NCBI GenBank assembly: GCA_021847995.1
Contig: JAJZNE010000027.1
Location: forward strand, 1 to 41,615
Reading direction: 5' to 3'
DNA from: Pseudomonadota bacterium
Lineage (GTDB): Bacteria; Pseudomonadota; Alphaproteobacteria; Acetobacterales; Acetobacteraceae
Length of the DNA: 41,615 bases
Of this stretch, positions 16,941 through 24,443 are shown piece by piece. A program made the position numbers and the translations under genes. Numbering within the stretch: position 1 is the stretch's first letter; the number at the start of each line of letters is the position of its first letter. Under the pieces are notes generated by a model that searched no databases, was not told the DNA's origin, and saw only the letters and a program-made list of their open reading frames with translations.

Positions 16941-17423
16941 ATGACGAACTCCGACACGACGGCCGCACCGGCGATCGCCGGTGCGGCGGGGGACGGGACC
17001 GGCGCGCGGCGGCGGCGGATCGCCGCCTTCGGCCTGCTGCTGCTGCTGGCTCTCTCCACCGGGCTCACGGCACGGGCGCAGGATCAGAACGACGAGGACG
17101 AGAACAACAAGGCGGCCCTCCTCAAGCACGGAGAGGAAGTCTTCGACCATATCTGCCACACCTGCCATCATCGCCGTAAAGACATGAACTGGACCGGCCC
17201 GAGCCTCTATGGGGTGGTCGGGCGCAAGGCCGGGACCGAGCCGGGATACGAGTATTCCTCGGCAATGAAGAATTTCGGCAAGGTCTGGACCGTGGAGGAA
17301 CTCAATCACTATCTCTATGATCCGCAGGCCTATATTCCCGGCGTGAAGATGCATTTCATCGGCTTGAAGCGGAAATGGAACCGCCATGCCGTGATCGCCT
17401 ATCTCGCCACTCTGCACGACTGA
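16941..17423 (+). CDS. Periplasmic monohaem cytochrome c, paralogue paired with the porin
   Basis: 160 aa. The ATG at 16941 was chosen because GGAGGG sits ten bases upstream; an ATG at 16932 is almost on top of that site. A long, basic N-region (GARRRRIAAF) precedes a hydrophobic signal (GLLLLLALSTGLTARA), cleaved near residue 47 or kept as an anchor. Haem attachment is CHTCH (C72, C75, H76), followed by another His, and the likely axial Met is M137 in PGVKMHFIG. The C-terminal half tracks the cytochrome at 15088 (GPSLYGVVGRKAGTEPGYEY, VIAYLATLH). It has an acidic stretch NDEDENN after the signal. Its spacing suggests it takes electrons from, or gives them to, the outer-membrane protein. Confidence 0.92.
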   Translation: MTNSDTTAAPAIAGAAGDGTGARRRRIAAFGLLLLLALSTGLTARAQDQNDEDENNKAALLKHGEEVFDHICHTCHHRRKDMNWTGPSLYGVVGRKAGTEPGYEYSSAMKNFGKVWTVEELNHYLYDPQAYIPGVKMHFIGLKRKWNRHAVIAYLATLHD

Positions 17424-17541
17424 ACGCCAGCCGGATCGCGCCGGCTGCCGAGCGTCCCCTCCGCCGGCATGTGCCCGTTGCGGCAGTGCTGCCAGACATG
17501 GCAGGCTCCTGCCCTGGGGCAAGCCAGTGGAGGGGACGGCC

Positions 17542-18915
17542 ATGCGTCTGCACCGTGCGACGACGATCACGCTGGCGGTGGCGGCCCTCCTCGCCACCGC
17601 GCCGCCCGGCCGCCCTTTGCGGGCAGAGGAGGCCGCCGCTCCGTCCGATCTCGCCGCGCGGGTCGCGGCCCTGATGCCGAGCGTGGCCGAGATCAAGACC
17701 GTCGCGCGTACTCCTCAGGGCCGCATGTTCTTCGACGGCTCCGGTTTCGTCATCGACCCGACCGGGATCATCGTTACCAACCGGCACGTGATCGCCGGCG
17801 CCTCCGAGATCACGGCGATCCTGCCCGACCGCCCGCCGCTTGCCGCGCGGCCGCTGTTCATCAGCGACTGGCTCGACCTCGCCCTGCTGAAGGTGGACAC
17901 GGCAGAGAAGCTGCCCGCGGTGACGCTCGGCGACAGCGACACGGTGCGCGTCGGTGATCCCGTGCTGCTGCTCGGCAACCCGCTCGGCGTCGGGCATTCG
18001 CTCAGCACCGGCGTCATCAGCGCGCTCAACCGCGACATCGGGGAGACGATGTTCGACCATTTCTTCCAGACCGACGCAGCGCTGAACCACGGCAATTCCG
18101 GCGGGCCGATGTTCGACATGAAGGGCGAGGTGATCGGCATCAACACCGGCCTGACCAGTTCGCCGGGCAACACCGGCTCGATCGGCATCGGCTATGCGCT
18201 GCCGATCAACGATGCCAGGTTCCTGATCGACCAGTTCCTCAAGACCGGTGTCGTGCATGCCGGCGGTATCGGCGTACGGGCGCAGCGGCTTTCGACCCAG
18301 CTTGCGGCGGCGTTCGGGCTTGCGGCGCCGCGCGGGGCGATCGTGACCGAGGTCGATCCGACCGGGCCGGCGGCGGGCAGGATCAGGAACGGCGATATCC
18401 TGCTGCGCGTCAACGACCAGGATGCCGCCGACACGCGCGCGGTGGCGCGCCTCGTTGCCGCGACCACGCCCGGCGCCCAGGTGCAGGTGCAACTGTTGCG
18501 TGGCGGCAGCGAGCTGACCGTGCCGGTGACGGTGAAGCAGATCACCGACAATCCGATGACCGTGATGGCGACGATGGGCCATGCGCCGGCGGAGCGGATG
18601 GGCTTCGCCACCCCCTCCGATCCCGGCATGACGCTGGCGCCGGTGACGGAGGCGATGCGCGCCAAGCTCGGGCTGCGGCCCGGCCAGACCGGCGTCGTCG
18701 TCATCGGGGTCACCCCCAGCGGGGCGGCGGCCCAGCATCGCATCGGCGTCGATGAGGTGATCGAGGCAGTCGGCATGACGCCGGTCAGCACGCCAGCGGA
18801 CGTGAAGAAGGCACTGAAGGCGATCAGCGACCAGAAACGGCGCTACGCTCCGCTGCTGGTGCTGGGCCAGCAGGGGCCGCGCTGGGTGCCGCTGGAGCTG
18901 GAGGCCGACCGCTAA
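17542..18915 (+). CDS. DegP/HtrA-type periplasmic serine protease with two PDZ domains
   Basis: 457 aa from ATG 17542 (GGAGGGG lies six bases upstream). A signal peptide (TITLAVAALLATAPP) sends it to the periplasm. The trypsin-like triad is present: H82 in TNRHVIAG, D112 in DWLDLALLKV and S186 in HGNSGGPMF. PDZ1 covers about 225-325 (GGIGVRAQRLS, GAIVTEVDPTGPAAGRIRNG) and PDZ2 about 345-450 (RPGQTGVVVIGVTPSGAAAQ). Such proteases remove or refold damaged envelope proteins. It lies 118 bp after the second cytochrome and could be cotranscribed, possibly helping barrel quality control; that link is inference. The stop codon is inside an 18-bp perfect hairpin. Confidence 0.93.
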   Translation: MRLHRATTITLAVAALLATAPPGRPLRAEEAAAPSDLAARVAALMPSVAEIKTVARTPQGRMFFDGSGFVIDPTGIIVTNRHVIAGASEITAILPDRPPLAARPLFISDWLDLALLKVDTAEKLPAVTLGDSDTVRVGDPVLLLGNPLGVGHSLSTGVISALNRDIGETMFDHFFQTDAALNHGNSGGPMFDMKGEVIGINTGLTSSPGNTGSIGIGYALPINDARFLIDQFLKTGVVHAGGIGVRAQRLSTQLAAAFGLAAPRGAIVTEVDPTGPAAGRIRNGDILLRVNDQDAADTRAVARLVAATTPGAQVQVQLLRGGSELTVPVTVKQITDNPMTVMATMGHAPAERMGFATPSDPGMTLAPVTEAMRAKLGLRPGQTGVVVIGVTPSGAAAQHRIGVDEVIEAVGMTPVSTPADVKKALKAISDQKRRYAPLLVLGQQGPRWVPLELEADR

Positions 18916-18952
18916 GCAGGCTTTCGTGGTTCGCACCACGAAAGCCTGCTTA
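18913..18952. terminator. 18-bp perfect hairpin at the degP-like stop codon
   Basis: TAAGCAGGCTTTCGTGGT (18913-18930) and its exact complement (18935-18952) enclose a 4-base loop TCGC. The left arm starts with the TAA stop codon. There is no T-run, but the stem is exceptionally long and lies between convergent genes, so it could terminate both ways. An alternative is a small palindromic mobile element. Confidence 0.65.
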
Positions 18953-18967
18953 GGATCTGTTGAAAAC

Positions 18968-19013
18968 GCATCATCTTTTTCGCGGGACGCAAGGGCCTCC
19001 CGCGAGATGATGC
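18968..19013. terminator. Second hairpin between convergent genes
   Basis: GCATCATC (18968-18975) pairs with GATGATGC (19006-19013), and TCGCGGG (18980-18986) pairs with CCCGCGA (18999-19005), leaving an unpaired TTTT bulge in the left arm. It lies 14 bases past the stop codon of the lipoprotein gene, so it probably serves as that gene's terminator on the minus strand. Confidence 0.5.
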
Positions 19014-19027
19014 TTAGCGCCGTTGGA

Positions 19028-19660
19028 TCACGATTTCTCCGGCGTATCGAGATTCTGCTGCTCCACCGGCGGCGGCGGCGGCGCGGCCGGCGCCGTCGTT
19101 TGCAGCCAGTCCTTCAGCGAGTGACGGATCTGGTATTCGAATTCGACATTCATATCGCCCATCGTCGCCTTCACCAGCTCATAGAGCGTGCGCCGGACGG
19201 CGGCGGGGGCATAGTCGCTGATGGTGCGGGTGCGCGCCACCTTCGCCTCGGCATAGCCCGAGCGGGTGCCGTCGCCGTTGTGGATGTCCATGTGGACGGC
19301 GAAGCTCGCCTCGAACCGGTCGGCCACGCGGGTGAGGGAAGCGTCGTCGATCGTCACCACCGCGGCCCCGCTGTTGCCGCCGGGTATCAGGCGGTCCTGC
19401 ACCATGCGGCGCAGCGCCTCGACCGGGGCTTCCGGCGCCTGGTCCTCGACATGCTCGCCGTTGGTGACCGGCTGCGGCGTCCAGCCGTTCTCCACCTCGA
19501 TGTTCTGAACATCGAGCTTGAGTTTGGGCAGGAAGCTGAAGCTGAGCGGGGGAAAGGATTGCGGCGGCGCCTGCTCGGCGCAGGCCAGCAGCAGCAGCGG
19601 CAGGCCGAGCAGCGCGGCACGCCGCTTCAGCGGCGCAAGCGGGACGGCTTGGACGGTCAT
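19028..19660 (-). CDS. Predicted lipoprotein, function unknown
   Basis: 210 aa with a lipoprotein signal: basic LKRR, then a hydrophobic run ending LLLLAC, so Cys27 should be lipidated. There is no Asp at +2 (Ala instead), consistent with outer-membrane sorting by the E. coli rule, if that applies here. The mature part has no repeated motif. It contains a segment with alternating beta pattern (VVTIDDASLTRVADRFEASF) and a Pro-rich tail (APAAPPPPPVEQQ). I do not recognise a named domain; similar hypothetical lipoproteins occur in Rhodospirillales. It converges on the protease gene across two hairpins. Confidence 0.82.
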   Translation of the reverse strand: MTVQAVPLAPLKRRAALLGLPLLLLACAEQAPPQSFPPLSFSFLPKLKLDVQNIEVENGWTPQPVTNGEHVEDQAPEAPVEALRRMVQDRLIPGGNSGAAVVTIDDASLTRVADRFEASFAVHMDIHNGDGTRSGYAEAKVARTRTISDYAPAAVRRTLYELVKATMGDMNVEFEYQIRHSLKDWLQTTAPAAPPPPPVEQQNLDTPEKS

Positions 19661-19748
19661 GGCGGCTCCGGCTCCTTTCGCATCGGTCGCGGTTGCGCAA
19701 CCTGCGCACGCCGCGCGGCGCGGTCAACGTTGCCCGCGGCGGATTATC

Positions 19749-20723
19749 CTAACCCCGGCCGGCAGCCTCGCCAGGCGCCCGCCCGCGCACATCGGCGCGC
19801 GGGAAGCGGAAATCGAGGTTGCAGAACTCGCAGGTCATGACTATGTCGCCGGCGACCGCCATGTGATCGAGGTCATCGCTCCCGAACCCTTCCAGAATGC
19901 CGGCCAGCCGCTGGCGCGAGCAGCGGCAGCCGTAGGCGAGCGCGCGCGGCCGGTCGGCGGCGACGCCGGTCGCGTGGAACAGGCGGAACAGCAGCCGCTC
20001 CGGCGGCAGTGCGTCGTCCAGCAGTTCGGCATCGGTCACGGTGGCGGCCAGCAGGGTCGCGGTGCGCCACCCCTCCTCCTGGGCCGCGGCATCGAGGGCC
20101 GGATCGATCCCGCCCTGGCCGGCGACTTTTTCCAGGACCAGCGCGCCGGCGCGCCAGCCGGAAGCGGTCGGTGCCGCAACGAGGCGGATCTGGCAGCGCA
20201 ACTGCTCGCTGGTGGCGAAATAATGCAGCGCCATGTCGGCGAGCGAGTCGCCCTCGATCGCGACGATGCCCTGGTAGCGCTCGGTATCCGGTCCCTGATC
20301 GGCAGTGAGCGCGAGATAGCCGCTGCCGACCAGGGCGGCGGCGGAGGGAGACGGCGTTGCGGCCAGCAGGGCGGCGAGCCGGTCGCTGTCGGCGCGGGCA
20401 TAGCCGCGCAGCGCGCCGGTATCGGTGCAGTCCGCCAGCAGCATTCCCACCGGCCCGTCGCCCTTGATCTGGAGCGAGAACGAGCCGCGGAACTTGAGCG
20501 CCGCCGCCAGCCCCGCGACCAGCGCCAGCGCCTCTCCGGCCAGGCGGGTGACGGCGGGATGCTGGGCATGGCGGGTCAGCAGCGCCTCGGCAAGCGGCCC
20601 GAGCCGCACCAGCCGGCCGCGCACCTTCTGGCCCGGCAGGTGGAACGGCGTCACGCCACGGGGCACGACGAGGTCGGGCACGTCGGGGCGCCCGGAATCG
20701 AGGAAGGCAGGGGGTAAGGGCAT
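19749..20723 (-). CDS. hslO: Redox-regulated chaperone Hsp33
   Basis: 324 aa from ATG 20723, where family homology begins. Hsp33 is a cytoplasmic holdase activated by oxidation of four zinc-bound cysteines. They are present as C266-x-C268 (GCRCSR) and C298-x-x-C301 (TCEFCN), spaced as in the family. The N-terminal domain has the usual KFRGSFSLQIKGDGPVGMLL, DCTDTGALRGYAR and GIVAIEGDSLADMALHYFAT blocks. Many family members have a shorter C-terminus; the last ~20 residues here are Arg/Gly/Ala-rich. No neighbour suggests a shared operon except possibly the lipoprotein gene 88 bp downstream. Confidence 0.95.
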   Translation of the reverse strand: MPLPPAFLDSGRPDVPDLVVPRGVTPFHLPGQKVRGRLVRLGPLAEALLTRHAQHPAVTRLAGEALALVAGLAAALKFRGSFSLQIKGDGPVGMLLADCTDTGALRGYARADSDRLAALLAATPSPSAAALVGSGYLALTADQGPDTERYQGIVAIEGDSLADMALHYFATSEQLRCQIRLVAAPTASGWRAGALVLEKVAGQGGIDPALDAAAQEEGWRTATLLAATVTDAELLDDALPPERLLFRLFHATGVAADRPRALAYGCRCSRQRLAGILEGFGSDDLDHMAVAGDIVMTCEFCNLDFRFPRADVRGRAPGEAAGRG

Positions 20724-20774
20724 GGCGGGAAGATAGGGGCATCCAGCGGCCCCTGCCACCACCCAGCCCCCGCG

Positions 20775-21242
20775 TCAGCCGGCCGCAAGCGCCTCGGCGG
20801 CCATGCCGAGCCGATCGAGGCTCTGCGTCCAGCCGGCATCCGCGCCTTCAAGGAAGCGCACGGCATAGGGGACGAGCGCCACGGCGCGGGCGTGCAGCCG
20901 CAGCCGCGTCGCCTCCCCCTCCGCCTCCAGCGTGACCGTCACCCGCCCGTCGATCTGCGGATTGCCGTCCTGGTCCACCGGGAAGCTCGTGAACACGAGA
21001 CGCTGCGGCGGCACGACCTCCAGGAAGGCGCCGCGCATCGGATACAAGGTGCCGTCGGGCGCGCGCATGCGGATGAACAGCCGGCCGCCGGGCCGCACAT
21101 CGGCCACGCAGACGGGATTGGCGAATCCCTGCGCGCGCCCCGAGCGGCCGAGCTGCGCCGGGTCGATCCAGGCATCGAATACGCGCGCGCGGGGCGCCTC
21201 CAGGACGCGGGTCATGACGATCTCGCGGTCGGCATCGGCCAT
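20775..21242 (-). CDS. SRPBCC/AHSA1-domain protein
   Basis: 155 aa with a single START-like AHSA1 domain: TRVLEAPRARVFDAWIDPAQ at the N-terminus, DVRPGGRLFIRMRAPDG, LVFTSFPVDQDGN, VTVTLEAEGEATRLRL and the C-terminal helix GADAGWTQSLDRLGM. These proteins bind small hydrophobic ligands or act as stress-related co-factors; no specific role can be given. They are often encoded next to an ArsR repressor, which is not present here. Directly upstream lies the 3' remnant of another SRPBCC-type gene (21269-21412). It starts 27 bases after that remnant's stop. Confidence 0.9.
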   Translation of the reverse strand: MADADREIVMTRVLEAPRARVFDAWIDPAQLGRSGRAQGFANPVCVADVRPGGRLFIRMRAPDGTLYPMRGAFLEVVPPQRLVFTSFPVDQDGNPQIDGRVTVTLEAEGEATRLRLHARAVALVPYAVRFLEGADAGWTQSLDRLGMAAEALAAG

Positions 21243-21268
21243 CGGGCCTTCCTGCTCGAAGGTGCGGG

Positions 21269-21412
21269 TCAGTCGCACGGCTTCGGCGGCGGCGCGGCGG
21301 TGGGGGCGGCCTGCACCTCGCGCAGATAGACGTCGAGGCGATCCAGGCTGCCTTCCCAGAATTGCCGGCATAATGCCGCAGCGCCGGGATGCGCATATCG
21401 CCCGGGAGCTTC
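21269..21412 (-). pseudogene. 3' remnant of a second SRPBCC-type gene
   Basis: The minus frame directly after the stop codon of the CapD-like gene, and in the same frame as it, reads YAHPGAAALCRQ, then FWEGSLDRLDVYLREVQ, and ends PPPKPCD before TGA at 21269-21271. FWEGSLDRLDxYL matches the C-terminal helix of SRPBCC proteins and resembles GWTQSLDRLG in the intact neighbour. Only 47 codons remain, with no start codon, so it is a fragment. It probably marks a deletion that joined the CapD-like gene to this locus. Confidence 0.6.
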
Positions 21413-23326
21413 CTATGCGTTCGCGGTCCCCGCCTCGGCCAGGGTGGCGAATTCGGGCACCAGACGGCCGAGCATCGCCAGCGCCAGACGCTCCTGCCCC
21501 GCGCGGCAGGCGGCCGCGATCTCCTCGATGGCGCGGCCGACGATGGCCGCGTCGGCCGTGCGCGGCGTCGCCATCAGCAGGCCGGGCGTGGCGGTCGGCA
21601 CCGCCGGCTCGCGACCGTGGAACAATTCCTCGAACAGTTTTTCCCCAGGCCGCAGGCCGGTGAAGCGGATCTCCACATCCACCTCCGGCCGCAGCCCGGC
21701 GAGGCGGATCATCTGACGCGCGAGATCGACGATGCGCACCGGCGGACCCATGTCGAGGACGAAAATCCCGCCCTCCGGCAGCGCCGCCTGGCTGCCCACC
21801 ACGCTCGCCTGCAACACCAGCGCCACCGCCTCGCGCACCGTCATGAAGTAGCGCTGCATGTCGGGATGCGTCACCGTCAGCGGACCGCCCTGCGCGAGCT
21901 GGCGCTGAAAGAGCGGCACCACCGAGCCGGTGCTGCCGAGCACGTTGCCGAACCGCACCGTGATGCAGCGCATCCCCTGCCCCGCCCGGCGCGCCGCCGT
22001 GTCGAGCCCCTGGCAGTACATCTCGGCCAGCCGCTTGGAGGCACCCATGACGCTGGACGGATTGACCGCCTTGTCGGTGGAGATCAGCACCATCGCCTGT
22101 GCCCCCGCGGCCCGCGCCGCATCCGCGACATGGCGCGTGCCGGCGGCGTTGGTCAGCAGGCCCTCGGTCCGGTTCGCTTCGACCATCGGCACGTGCTTGA
22201 GCGCCGCGGCGTGGAACACGAGCTCCGGCCGCAGCTCCGCCATCACCGCGCGCAGCCGCGTCTCGTCGCGGATGTCGGCGATCACGGCGCGGCGCGGCAC
22301 CGCCGGATGACGTTCGGCAAGCTCCAGGTCGATCTGCCACAGGGCGAATTCGCCGTTGTCGAGCAGCCCGAGCAGGGTCGGCCCCAGCGCCGCCACCTGG
22401 CGCGCCAGTTCGGCGCCGATGCTGCCGCCCGCGCCCGTCACCAGCACCCGCCGCCCCTGCACCAGCCGCGCCATTCCTGCCCGGTCCAGCGGCACCAGCG
22501 GGCGGTTCAGCAAATCCTCGATCGCGACGGGGCGCAATTCCAGCCGCCCGCCCGCCCCCCCCTGCCGGGCCGGATCGAGCGCGGTCGGCCGCGGCGCGCG
22601 GGCGACGCGCAGCCCCTCGCGCTCCGCCGCCGCCATCAGCCCGGCCAGCACGTCGCCCGGCAGATCCGGCTCCGTCACCACCAGGGCAGCGGGCAGTGCC
22701 TGCTCGGCGCGCAGGCGGGCGAGCACCGCGGCCACGTCGTCGGCGCTGCCCAGGATCGGGCAGTTGTGGATGCGCCGCCCGGTCTGCGCGCGGCCGAGCG
22801 AGAGCAGGCCGACGGCGCGGTACGGCGCCTCCCGATCGCCGGCGAGGGCGCGGAGGAACAGATCCGCCCCCTCCCCGGCGCCGACCAGCAGCACCGGCTG
22901 CGCCCCCACCGCGCCGCCGCCCGGCTCCTCCTGCATCAGGCGATAGACCACGCGGGGCACCGCCAGCAGCACCATCAGCGCCAGGGCCTGCACCACCGGC
23001 AGCGTCGGCGCCGGCGCGGGGACATGCAGCAGATGCAGGCCGAGGGCGAACGCCGCCGCCCCGGTCAGGCTGGCGGCGCCGACGCCGAGCAGGTCGGACG
23101 GACCGGCAAAACGCCAGTACTGCACCGAAAGGCGGAACGGCAGCCCCGCGAGCAACAGCGCCGCCGCACCCCATGCGAGCGTCCAGGCCGGCACCACGGG
23201 GTCCGCCGCCGGCGCCAGCAGCCAGCGCGCCAGCACCACCGAACCCGCCGCCAGCAGCCCGTCCAGCGCCACGTTGACGACGATGCGCAGGGAAGCGTGG
23301 CGGGGGGTGGCGAGAGGGCGAGCCAT
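21413..23326 (-). CDS. CapD/WbpM-like nucleotide-sugar dehydratase, membrane-anchored
   Basis: 637 aa from ATG 23326. N-terminal ~140 residues hold several transmembrane helices (LLAAGSVVLARWLL, AALLLAGLPFRLSV, LPVVQALALMVLLAVP). A first nucleotide-binding-like domain follows (QPVLLVGAGEGADLFLRAL), then the catalytic SDR domain: TGAGGSIGAEL, FHAAALKHVPMVE, ISTDKAVNPSSVMGASKRLA (with the catalytic Lys), VRFGNVLGSTGSVVPLF and LRPGEKLFEEL. WbpM/PglF/CapD enzymes act on UDP-GlcNAc to give 4-keto-6-deoxy sugars for O-antigen, capsule or protein glycans. It diverges from a WecA-like gene 64 bp away, so the pair plausibly supplies and attaches the first sugar of a lipid-linked glycan. Confidence 0.94.
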   Translation of the reverse strand: MARPLATPRHASLRIVVNVALDGLLAAGSVVLARWLLAPAADPVVPAWTLAWGAAALLLAGLPFRLSVQYWRFAGPSDLLGVGAASLTGAAAFALGLHLLHVPAPAPTLPVVQALALMVLLAVPRVVYRLMQEEPGGGAVGAQPVLLVGAGEGADLFLRALAGDREAPYRAVGLLSLGRAQTGRRIHNCPILGSADDVAAVLARLRAEQALPAALVVTEPDLPGDVLAGLMAAAEREGLRVARAPRPTALDPARQGGAGGRLELRPVAIEDLLNRPLVPLDRAGMARLVQGRRVLVTGAGGSIGAELARQVAALGPTLLGLLDNGEFALWQIDLELAERHPAVPRRAVIADIRDETRLRAVMAELRPELVFHAAALKHVPMVEANRTEGLLTNAAGTRHVADAARAAGAQAMVLISTDKAVNPSSVMGASKRLAEMYCQGLDTAARRAGQGMRCITVRFGNVLGSTGSVVPLFQRQLAQGGPLTVTHPDMQRYFMTVREAVALVLQASVVGSQAALPEGGIFVLDMGPPVRIVDLARQMIRLAGLRPEVDVEIRFTGLRPGEKLFEELFHGREPAVPTATPGLLMATPRTADAAIVGRAIEEIAAACRAGQERLALAMLGRLVPEFATLAEAGTANA

Positions 23327-23390
23327 GGGATCGACTCTAGCCTGCCGGGGGGCTGGGCGCGACCCGGCACCGGCCGCTAAGCAGCGCCTC

Positions 23391-24443
23391 ATGACCCTCG
23401 CCGCCTTCCTCCGTCATCTCGCCTTCGCCGCCTCGCTCGGCCTGGTCTCGGCCCTGGTGGTTGCGGCGATGATTTCGGCCCGCGTCCTCGATGTTCCGAA
23501 CGCGCGCAGCGCCCATGCCCGCCCGACACCCAAGGGGGGCGGCGTCGGCATCGTCGTCGCCTTCATGCTCGGCATTACCGTGCTCTACGGCTATGCCGAT
23601 TTCTCCCGCCTCGCCGATCCCTATTTCCGCGGTGTCATTCTGGCAGCGCTGGCGATCGCCGTGGTCGCCTTCCTCGACGACCTGAAGGACTGGCCGTTCG
23701 CGGTGAAGCTCGCCGCACAGACGCTGGCGGCGCTGGCCGCCGCGGGCAGCGGGCTTTATGTGCGCGTGCTCAATCTGCCCTATCTCGGCCCGGTCGATCT
23801 CGGCGGGTTCGGGTTCGCCCTCAGCCTTGCCTGGGTGGTGTTCGCCACCAATGCGATGAATTTCATCGACGGCCTGAACGGGCTTGCCGCCGGCACCGCG
23901 CTGGTCGCCTGCCTGTTCCTGGCGTGGCTCGCAGCGGCGCAGGCAGCGTGGTTCGTCTATTTCGCAGCACTGCTGCTCGCCGCCGGCCTTGCCGGCTTCC
24001 TGCCGTTCAATTTTCCCCGCGCCCGCATCTTCATGGGCGATGTCGGCAGCCAGTTCTGCGGCTTCATGCTGGCCGTGCTCGGCATCGCCGCGGCACGGTT
24101 CGAGACGGTGGAGATGTCGTTCCTGCTGGTGCCGTGCCTGCTTTCCGGCGTGCTGTTCGACGTGGCCTTCACCCTTGGCCGCCGCGCCGCCTGCGGCCAG
24201 CGGCTGACCGAGGCGCATCGCGGGCATCTGTATCAGGTAGCGCACCGCGCCGGCATGGATGCGCGGATCGTCGCCGTGCTGCATTGGGCCTTCGCTGCGC
24301 TCGGCGGCGTCGTCTGCCTTCTGTTCGTCGCCGCCCCGTCACGCTTCAAGCCGCTGCTGCCGCTGCTGCTGCTGCCGCCGCAACTGGTCTGGCTCGGCCT
24401 CGTCGTCCGGCGTGCCCGCCGCGCCGGACTGGGGCGCTGGTGA
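23391..24443 (+). CDS. WecA/WbpL-type undecaprenyl-phosphate sugar-1-phosphate transferase
   Basis: 350 aa, about ten transmembrane helices, MraY/WecA superfamily (glycosyltransferase 4 family). It should transfer a HexNAc-1-phosphate from a UDP-sugar to undecaprenyl phosphate in the inner membrane. Motifs seen: VPNARSAHARPTPKGGG near the N-terminus, the Mg-binding FLDDLKDWPF, NAMNFIDGLNGLA, FMGDVGSQF and the HRGHLYQ loop specific for this branch. The frame is open further upstream, but ATG 23391 begins the first hydrophobic segment. The last 105 bp overlap the end of the convergent MFS gene, so the Leu/Pro-rich C-terminus (PLLPLLLLPPQL) is encoded opposite its Gln/Arg-rich tail. Confidence 0.93.
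   Translation: MTLAAFLRHLAFAASLGLVSALVVAAMISARVLDVPNARSAHARPTPKGGGVGIVVAFMLGITVLYGYADFSRLADPYFRGVILAALAIAVVAFLDDLKDWPFAVKLAAQTLAALAAAGSGLYVRVLNLPYLGPVDLGGFGFALSLAWVVFATNAMNFIDGLNGLAAGTALVACLFLAWLAAAQAAWFVYFAALLLAAGLAGFLPFNFPRARIFMGDVGSQFCGFMLAVLGIAAARFETVEMSFLLVPCLLSGVLFDVAFTLGRRAACGQRLTEAHRGHLYQVAHRAGMDARIVAVLHWAFAALGGVVCLLFVAAPSRFKPLLPLLLLPPQLVWLGLVVRRARRAGLGRW

Noticed and set aside
24354-24385. CTG/CCG run as a possible microsatellite
   Set aside because: It is interrupted and codes for a Leu/Pro tail in frame; kept only as part of the overlap finding.
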